From: CAZOHN01 sp964579325
GTDB taxonomy: Bacteria > Pseudomonadota > Alphaproteobacteria > Rhodobacterales > Rhodobacteraceae
DNA: 11,396 nt
NCBI GenBank assembly: GCA_964579325.1
Contig: CAZOHN010000117.1
Span: 1-11,396 of the forward strand
Reading direction: 5' to 3'
Under the pieces are notes generated by a model. That model was not told where the DNA came from. It worked only from the letters and a program-made list of their open reading frames with translations, and did no database searches. Positions 6,775 to 11,396 of the stretch are shown piece after piece; within the stretch, counting starts at the first letter, position 1; the number at the start of each line of letters is the position of its first letter. The position numbers were made by a program, and so were the translations under genes.

Positions 6775-7881
6775 TCACTCGCTGGCGTTCTGCGAGATCC
6801 CCCGGATGGCCTCGGTCGCCTGTTGAGCGGCACCGTCGAGCCAGAGACGGCCCGCGTCGACGGTGGAGGTGAAGCTGGCAAGGGCCGGGCCAAGCGACGG
6901 CGCCGCCTCGGAAAGTCGTGGCGCATAGGCGTAGAGCGCGACCACCGCGGCGGCGAGGACCAGCATCAGGACGAAGCCCCTGCGGAAGCCGCCGCCGCGC
7001 GCCACGTCCTGCTCGGCGGCAATGGCGGGGACGGATTGGCCGGTCTGGGCCGGGCCTTCCAGCGTGGAGTTGATTTCCTCGATGTTCGGCAGCGTCTCGT
7101 GCCGGGGCCGTGCGGCGAGTGCCGCCGCTGCCTCTTCGGCTGCCGCTTCGGCCGGCTCCAGCCCCCGGACGAACGCCGTCCGCTCCTCGGCCGCGGATTC
7201 TGGGGGACCCGGGTCCCGGAGTGGGTCTTGCGGCGGCGGTTCCTGCGGCGAGGAAGCCTGCGACCCCGACGGGTGGGACTGGAAGGCAGCTTCGGTCAAT
7301 CCGAGGTCCGGCTGGCTTTCGATCGGACCCGCCTCGGCGCGCCGTGCAGATGCCTCTCGCTCGGCCTCCTCGCGCAGCACATCGAACACCGCGGCGTCGA
7401 GCGCCCGGCGCCGGGCGCGTTCGGGGCTTTCGTCCTCGGCCACCGCGGGCGGCGGGGCGTCGGCCTCGTCCTCATACATCTCGTCGTAATCGTCCTGCGA
7501 GGGCGGCGGCTCGATCCAGTCGGTCTCGGGCGGCTGCGCCGTCGGGTCGTCCGCTACGGGTGTCGCCGGCTGCGTGGGCGCGGGCGCGTCGTCCCGGGCG
7601 GCCTCCTCCGGCTCGTGCCGCTCCGCCTCTTGATCCATCGCGACGTCGGGTGCCGGCGTGTCGCCTGGGCGGTCGGCTTCCTGCGTGTCCGCAACGGGCC
7701 CAGCCTGTGCGTCGGGATCCCTTTTCGCCGCTGCCTGCCCAGCCTGCGACGGCCGCATGGCAAGCCAAGTCTGGCCGCAGTTCGAGCATTGAACGTCCCG
7801 GCCGGAGACTGGAATCACGTCTTCGTCCACCTCGTACTGCGCGGCGCAGTTCGGGCAGACCAGCCGAATACGTGCGTTCAT
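6775..7881 (-). CDS. MJ0042-type zinc-ribbon single-pass membrane protein
   Basis: A 368-aa protein starts with a zinc ribbon of the MJ0042 type: Cys9-Pro-Asn-Cys12 and Cys32-Ser-Asn-Cys35, followed by QTW. The middle (about 60-290) is low-complexity and acidic, rich in Pro, Glu, Ala and Asp, and probably disordered. One transmembrane helix (about 302-321, preceded by FRRG) is followed by a 47-residue tail. By the positive-inside rule the ribbon and acidic linker should be cytoplasmic and the tail periplasmic. I chose the ATG at 7881 because GAGGGGG lies about six bases upstream and the zinc ribbon then starts at residue 9; a longer in-frame start at 7932 would add 17 unconserved residues. 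It is divergent from ftsE, an arrangement common in Rhodobacterales. Function unknown; a link to division is only contextual. Confidence 0.85.
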   Translation of the reverse strand: MNARIRLVCPNCAAQYEVDEDVIPVSGRDVQCSNCGQTWLAMRPSQAGQAAAKRDPDAQAGPVADTQEADRPGDTPAPDVAMDQEAERHEPEEAARDDAPAPTQPATPVADDPTAQPPETDWIEPPPSQDDYDEMYEDEADAPPPAVAEDESPERARRRALDAAVFDVLREEAEREASARRAEAGPIESQPDLGLTEAAFQSHPSGSQASSPQEPPPQDPLRDPGPPESAAEERTAFVRGLEPAEAAAEEAAAALAARPRHETLPNIEEINSTLEGPAQTGQSVPAIAAEQDVARGGGFRRGFVLMLVLAAAVVALYAYAPRLSEAAPSLGPALASFTSTVDAGRLWLDGAAQQATEAIRGISQNASE

Positions 7882-8038
7882 GACGGCCCCCTCACCCCCT
7901 GCATGTTCGTACGCCCCGGTCGTACCCTCCACGATCTTGTATCACCCGCAAGGGGAATTCGGAAGCGGTGGCGACCCCCGGTTGAATCCGGCGCGGCGCT
8001 GGGGCATCAGGGAGGCGGCGTCGGAGGACCCTCGCGCG
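7882..8038. promoter_or_regulatory. Intergenic region between divergent zinc-ribbon gene and ftsE
   Basis: These 157 bases separate two divergent start codons and must contain the promoters for the zinc-ribbon gene and for the ftsE-ftsX-plsC operon. I could pick out the two ribosome-binding sites (GAGGGGG for the minus gene, GGAGGA at 8023-8028 for ftsE) but no convincing -35/-10 pair or operator. The frame upstream of ftsE stays open through the region, which could mislead gene callers into an N-terminal extension. Confidence 0.6.
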
Positions 8039-8716
8039 GTGATCGAACTTCAGGACATGGCCTTTGGCTACGCGGGATCGGAACTCCTGGGCGAGGTCAC
8101 GCTCGATCTTCAGCCGGGAAGCTTTCATTTCCTCACCGGTCCGTCGGGCGCGGGCAAGTCCACACTTCTGAAATTGTGTTCGATGCACCTCGCGCCCACG
8201 GCGGGGCGCGTCCGCGTCTTTGGCAAGGATGTCCGGCACATGACGCGCGACGACGTGGCACGGGCACGCCGCCGCCTCGGCGTGGTTCACCAGGACTGCC
8301 AGTTCCTCGACCACCTGCCGCTGTCCGAGAATATCGCGCTGCCGCTCACCGTGGCGGGTCGCGAGGTCGCCACCGAACGGCAGAACCTCGACGAGCTGCT
8401 GACCTGGGTCGGACTTTCCGACCACGCAGGATCGCTGCCGCCGTCGCTGTCCGGGGGGGAGCGCCAGCGGGCGGCGCTTGCACGGGCGGTGATCCTGTCG
8501 CCGGACGTGATTCTCGCCGATGAACCCACCGGCAACGTCGACTGGGACATGTCGCTGCGTATCCTGCAGCTGCTCGTGGAACTGAACCGGATGGGCAAGG
8601 CGGTGCTGGTGGCGACGCACGACCTGAACCTGATCCGCGCCGCCAAGGCGCAGGTGCAGGCGCGGGTGCTGCGGATCAAGAACCGCCGCCTTCAGCTTGC
8701 CGGGGCCGATCTGTGA
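8039..8716 (+). CDS. ftsE: Cell division ATP-binding protein FtsE
   Basis: FtsE is the cytoplasmic ATPase of the FtsEX complex, which couples ATP hydrolysis to activation of septal peptidoglycan hydrolases. The 225-aa product has a complete ABC ATPase set: Walker A GPSGAGKS (34-41, Lys40), Q-loop Gln85 in VVHQDCQFLDHLP, signature LSGGERQ (137-143), Walker B VILADEP with Glu162, and switch His194. FHFLTGPSGAGKSTLLKL and FLDHLPLSENIALPL are characteristic of FtsE rather than other transporters. I start it at GTG 8039 (IELQDMAFGY), the family N-terminus, with GGAGGA ten bases upstream; the frame is open back to an ATG at 7880, but that would add 53 unconserved residues and overlap the divergent gene start. 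Its TGA overlaps the ftsX GTG (GTGA). Confidence 0.93.
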   Translation: MIELQDMAFGYAGSELLGEVTLDLQPGSFHFLTGPSGAGKSTLLKLCSMHLAPTAGRVRVFGKDVRHMTRDDVARARRRLGVVHQDCQFLDHLPLSENIALPLTVAGREVATERQNLDELLTWVGLSDHAGSLPPSLSGGERQRAALARAVILSPDVILADEPTGNVDWDMSLRILQLLVELNRMGKAVLVATHDLNLIRAAKAQVQARVLRIKNRRLQLAGADL

Positions 8717-9615
8717 GCCGGCTCGCCACGCTGCGCGGCCTGATCGTCGGGGACCGCGGGTCGGACCGGATCGTGCCGCCCACCGGCTTCACCACGCGCC
8801 TGACGCTATTCACCGCGGCGGTGATGGCCTTCCTCGCGGTCTTTGCGCTCGCGCTCTCGCTCGCCTCAGGCCGGCTCGCCGACCGCTGGTCCGATGCGCT
8901 TGCCCGCACCGCGACGGTGCGGATCTCGGCGCCTGCGACGCAGGTCGAGGCGCAGGTCGCGGCGGTCCTCGCGGTGCTGGGCCAGACCCCCGGTGTCGCC
9001 TCGGCGCGCCGCCTGACGCCCGAGGAGAACAGGGCGCTGCTGGAGCCGTGGTTCGGCCCGGACCTTCCGCTCGAGGCGCTGCCGATCCCCGAGCTTGTCG
9101 AGATCATCGAGACGCCGGAGGGCTTCGACGCCGAGGGCCTGCGGCTGCGTCTGGTGGCCGAGGCGCCGGGCGCGGTGCTGGACGATCACACGCGCTGGCG
9201 GCGCCCGCTGGTCGAGGCGGCCGGCCGGCTGCGGCTTCTGGGGCTGACTGCCATCGGGCTCATCACTGCCGCGACGGCGGCGATGATCGTGCTGGCGGCG
9301 CAGGCGGCGCTTGCCGCGAACCGGCGCGTGATCGAGACGCTGCGGCTGATCGGAGCGCGTGACGTGTGGATCGCCCGGGCCTTCGTGCGGCGCTTCACCC
9401 TGCGGGCGCTGGCGGGGGCTGCGGTGGGCGCCGGGCTGGGCGCCGTTGCCGTGGCATTCCTTCCGTCGGCCGACGCGGCGGGCGGTTTCCTGACCGGACT
9501 TGCCTTCGAGGGGGCCGGTTGGCTCTGGCCCCTTTCGATTCCCCCCTTTGCCGCGCTGGTGGCCTTCCTCGCCACCCGGACCGCGGCCCTTCGCACGCTT
9601 CGGGAGATGCCGTGA
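8713..9615 (+). CDS. ftsX: Cell division protein FtsX
   Basis: FtsX is the membrane partner of FtsE; its periplasmic loop passes the ATPase signal to amidase activators or hydrolases at the septum. The 300-aa product has the FtsX topology: a cytoplasmic N-terminus, TM1 at about 30-51, a roughly 120-residue periplasmic loop containing RLTPEENRALLEPWFG, then TM2 (174-201), TM3 (229-250) and TM4 (268-288). The cytoplasmic segment NRRVIETLRLIGARDVWIAR (203-222) matches the conserved part of the FtsX permease domain. The GTG start overlaps the ftsE stop by four bases, and the TGA shares a base with the plsC ATG (TGATG). Stoichiometric, translationally coupled expression with FtsE is expected. Confidence 0.92.
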   Translation: MSRLATLRGLIVGDRGSDRIVPPTGFTTRLTLFTAAVMAFLAVFALALSLASGRLADRWSDALARTATVRISAPATQVEAQVAAVLAVLGQTPGVASARRLTPEENRALLEPWFGPDLPLEALPIPELVEIIETPEGFDAEGLRLRLVAEAPGAVLDDHTRWRRPLVEAAGRLRLLGLTAIGLITAATAAMIVLAAQAALAANRRVIETLRLIGARDVWIARAFVRRFTLRALAGAAVGAGLGAVAVAFLPSADAAGGFLTGLAFEGAGWLWPLSIPPFAALVAFLATRTAALRTLREMP

Positions 9616-10346
9616 TGGGATATGCCGTCCAGTGGCTCAGGTCGCTTCTGTTCGTTACCCAGATGTACCTGATGATGGCGGTACTGGCGGTGTTCTTCAC
9701 GCCCTGGGCGATCTTCGATCGCCGCGGCGCCTATGCTGGAATACACACCTACTGCCGCTGGGTGCGCTGGACGGCCGCCTGGATGGTGGGGCTGCGGTCG
9801 GAGGTGCGCGGCGATATCCCGAGGGGCGAGGCGCTGATCGCCGCAAAGCATCAGAGCTTCTTTGACATCATCCTGATCTGCTCGGAAGTGCCGCGGCCGA
9901 AGTTCATCATGAAGAAGGAACTGAAGTGGGCGCCGATCCTCGGCTGGTATGCCCTGCGCATCGGCTGCGTGCCGGTCGACCGGGGCAAGCGTGGCGCAGC
10001 GATCCAGCAGATGATGGAGGGCGTCAAGGCGGGGACGGCGCTGCCGGGGCAGCTCATCATCTATCCGCAGGGGACGCGCGTGGCGGCCGGGGCGACGAAG
10101 CCCTACAAGGTCGGGACCGGCCTGCTCTACCAGCAGATCGGCCAGCCCTGCGTGCCGGCCGCCACCAATGTCGGCGTGTTCTGGAAGCGGACCGGCATCT
10201 ATCGAAAGCCGGGGCTGGCGGTGGTCGAGTTCCTGCCCGCCATTGCCCCGGGTCTCGAACTGGAAGCCTTCATGGCCCGGATCGAGGATCTGATCGAGTC
10301 CGCCTCGAACCGGCTCATGGATGAGGCCGGGTTTCGCCCGCACTGA
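9615..10346 (+). CDS. plsC: 1-acyl-sn-glycerol-3-phosphate acyltransferase
   Basis: This 243-aa inner-membrane enzyme acylates lysophosphatidic acid to phosphatidic acid, the precursor of all phospholipids. The PlsC domain is clear: catalytic block KHQSFFD (His79, Asp84), the VPVDRGKRG block (119-127), YPQGTR (150-155) in place of the usual FPEGTR, and VPAATNVG (180-187). An N-terminal hydrophobic helix (about 10-31) anchors it. Gln152 replaces the common Glu of the glycerol-phosphate-binding motif; I believe PQGTR is frequent in alphaproteobacterial homologues. The ATG overlaps the ftsX stop by one base, placing it third in the ftsEX operon. A related acyltransferase role, such as ornithine-lipid OlsA, cannot be excluded from sequence alone. 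Confidence 0.9.
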   Translation: MGYAVQWLRSLLFVTQMYLMMAVLAVFFTPWAIFDRRGAYAGIHTYCRWVRWTAAWMVGLRSEVRGDIPRGEALIAAKHQSFFDIILICSEVPRPKFIMKKELKWAPILGWYALRIGCVPVDRGKRGAAIQQMMEGVKAGTALPGQLIIYPQGTRVAAGATKPYKVGTGLLYQQIGQPCVPAATNVGVFWKRTGIYRKPGLAVVEFLPAIAPGLELEAFMARIEDLIESASNRLMDEAGFRPH

Positions 10347-10354
10347 GAATGGGA

Positions 10355-10378
10355 TCAGGCCGTCAGGCCGTCAGGCCC
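10355..10378. repeat. Three tandem copies of an 8-bp unit at a gene end
   Basis: TCAGGCCG occurs at 10355 and 10363, followed by TCAGGCCC at 10371. The unit spans the 3' end of the minus-strand DUF4177-like gene and its stop codon. Because the unit is 8 bp long and reads CGGCCTGA on the minus strand, each copy places a TGA in a different reading frame. It could be a chance slippage product. Confidence 0.7.
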
Positions 10379-10737
10379 GCCCCTGCCGTGCTGGCCATGC
10401 GCGAGGTGGCGCGGCGATCCTCGCCACGGATACGCATCACGAGGTCGCTCTTGACCCGGCGGGGCGCGACACGCGCGACGGTCTCGGCCGGTATTTCCAG
10501 CGTTTCCTGCACACGCTCTCTTGCCGGCACCGGGACCGTGGATGGCGCGGCGCGGCGGAACACGAGGAACGGCATCTCCCGCTTGCGGGTGCCGAACCAC
10601 AACTTCACGTCGGTCGGCACCATGTCGGTGCGGACGTATTCCCATCCGCCACGGCCCATGTCGCTGATCACCTCGGCGACCGTTTCACCGACGTTGCCTT
10701 TTGGCGCCGCCAAGGCGCGGAATTCGTAACCGATCAT
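10363..10737 (-). CDS. DUF4177-like small protein
   Basis: A 124-aa protein whose first 62 residues resemble the DUF4177 family: MIGYEFRAL at the start, a helix, then RGGWEYVRTDMVP (29-41) and the strand PFLVFRR (56-62). The longer version common in Rhodobacterales carries similar GWEY and LVFRR anchors. No signal peptide or membrane helix is seen, so it is probably cytoplasmic; function is unknown. The basic second half (63-124) is less structured and shows no recognisable motif. I chose the ATG at 10737 because the family N-terminus begins there; the frame extends upstream to 10875 without homology. It is convergent with plsC with only 16 bases between the stops, and lies downstream of accA on the same strand. 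Confidence 0.75.
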   Translation of the reverse strand: MIGYEFRALAAPKGNVGETVAEVISDMGRGGWEYVRTDMVPTDVKLWFGTRKREMPFLVFRRAAPSTVPVPARERVQETLEIPAETVARVAPRRVKSDLVMRIRGEDRRATSRMASTAGAGLTA

Positions 10738-10939
10738 AGCCCACCCCAGGAAAAAACCCTCAGCCTCTGAATGTCCGATCGGCCTGCGCGGCGCAAAGGA
10801 AATTGGGGCAAAAGGGTGGCAATAGAGTGTCGCCGAACTGGCAACTCTGGGGCCGCATTCTGAAAACACATGCAATGTCAGGTAGTTGTCGGGAGCGTGT
10901 TCCGGCCGGATGCGTCCTGATCCTCCCCGAAGCCTGCCG
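10738..10939. other. Intergenic region between accA and the DUF4177-like gene
   Basis: These 202 bases should hold the accA terminator and the promoter of the DUF4177-like gene, both on the minus strand. On that strand a 4-bp hairpin, TCAG-AGG-CTGA (10770-10760), is followed by GGG and six T residues (10756-10751), resembling a weak intrinsic terminator, only about 14 bases before the gene start. The reading frames that remain open here on both strands lack homology and good starts, and I do not call a gene. Confidence 0.4.
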
Positions 10940-11396
10940 TCAGGCGGCCAGGCCCCTGGCCCCCATCCCGAGGAACTTCTGCCTCCGGTTGTGAATCAGG
11001 CCCTTGCGATCCATCCCTGCGAGATCCTCAAGCATTCCTGCCAGTGCAGCATCGACGCCGAGGAGAGCCTCGTCGCGGCCGCGCTGGGCGCCGCCCACGG
11101 GCTCGGCCACGATCCGGTCGATCACGCCGAGCTTCTCGAGGTCCTGCGCGGTGAGGCGCAGGGCCTCGGCTGCCTCCTTCATCTTCTCGGCGTCCTTCCA
11201 CAGGATCGAGGCGCAGCCTTCGGGGCTGATGACCGAGTAGATCGCGTGTTCGAGCATCGCCACGCGGTTGGCGGTGGCAAAGGCCACTGCCCCGCCCGAT
11301 CCGCCTTCGCCGACGATGACCGAGACCAGCGGCACGCCGATCTCGAGGCATTTCTGGGTGCAACGGGCGATGGCCTCGGCCTGGCCGCGCTCCTCG
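10940..11396 (-). CDS. accA: Acetyl-CoA carboxylase carboxyltransferase subunit alpha, C-terminal part (5' end outside window)
   Basis: The last 151 residues of AccA, read on the minus strand from the right edge. With AccD it forms the cytoplasmic carboxyltransferase that moves CO2 from biotin to acetyl-CoA, giving malonyl-CoA for fatty acid synthesis. The visible part includes ERGQAEAIARC, VSVIVGEGGSGGAVAFATAN with the glycine-rich acyl-CoA-binding loop, the AMLEHAIYSVISPEGCASIL block, and the LTAQDLEKLGVIDRIV segment. All are diagnostic of AccA. The N-terminal half and start codon are outside the window. The C-terminus (RRQKFLGMGARGLAA) is of normal type and the stop is at 10942-10940. A GCCTG-CCGT-CAGGC hairpin overlaps the stop but is too short to call a terminator. 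Confidence 0.95.
   Translation of the reverse strand, partial: EERGQAEAIARCTQKCLEIGVPLVSVIVGEGGSGGAVAFATANRVAMLEHAIYSVISPEGCASILWKDAEKMKEAAEALRLTAQDLEKLGVIDRIVAEPVGGAQRGRDEALLGVDAALAGMLEDLAGMDRKGLIHNRRQKFLGMGARGLAA

Noticed and set aside
7984..7988. GANTC (CcrM methylation) site upstream of ftsE as a cell-cycle control element
   Set aside because: GANTC occurs many times across this window, including inside genes, so one copy is not informative.
7880..8038. A 53-residue N-terminal extension of FtsE
   Set aside because: The extension has no family similarity and overlaps the divergent zinc-ribbon start; the GTG at 8039 gives the normal FtsE N-terminus with a ribosome-binding site.
6823..8523. 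A 566-codon plus-strand frame across the zinc-ribbon gene and ftsE
   Set aside because: Arg/Gly-rich shadow; both overlapped genes have clear functional motifs in other frames.
10946..10961. GGCCAG-GCCC-CTGGCC hairpin at the accA end
   Set aside because: It lies inside the accA coding sequence and is explained by its codons; no T tract follows on the minus strand.
10803..10994. A 63-codon plus-strand frame between the DUF4177-like gene and accA
   Set aside because: It runs into the accA coding region antisense, and shows no good ribosome-binding site or recognisable motif.

Overview
The window is high-GC DNA. Gene content and order point to an alphaproteobacterium of the order Rhodobacterales (Rhodobacteraceae-like). 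The markers are argH followed by a tiny lipoprotein gene, then lysA and a TIGR02302/DUF4175 membrane protein; ftsE-ftsX-plsC next to a divergent MJ0042-type zinc-ribbon gene; and a protein with a VPLPA-CTERM sorting tail. No RNA gene, insertion sequence, CRISPR array or phage gene was recognised. Most of the window is chromosomal housekeeping sequence.

Layout: (1) Bases 1-667 hold the 3' end of argH and two very short lipoprotein genes (52 and 46 aa), linked stop-to-start by ATGA overlaps. (2) Bases 735-2773 look like an accessory insert: a class II aldolase/adducin-fold protein, a convergent VPLPA-CTERM secreted protein and a DUF2834 membrane protein. An AT-rich divergent promoter region at about 2278-2455 contains a CtrA-box-like sequence. 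(3) Bases 2830-6733 hold lysA (diaminopimelate decarboxylase) and the 866-aa TIGR02302 protein with a glutamine/glycine repeat tract. (4) A zinc-ribbon, single-pass membrane protein (6775-7881, minus) lies back to back with the tightly overlapping ftsE-ftsX-plsC operon (8039-10346, plus). (5) Two minus-strand genes close the window: a small DUF4177-like protein and the 3' part of accA, which runs off the right edge.

Pathways: argH makes arginine. lysA makes lysine from meso-diaminopimelate and so sits beside peptidoglycan precursor supply. ftsEX controls septal peptidoglycan hydrolysis. plsC makes phosphatidic acid and accA makes malonyl-CoA, so the right half is dominated by envelope growth and division. 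The less understood parts are the two coupled mini-lipoproteins, the zinc-ribbon membrane protein beside ftsEX, the low-complexity TIGR02302 protein, and the three-gene block between the argH-lipoprotein cluster and lysA. I see no convincing wholly new multi-gene system. The findings below are the points most worth checking.
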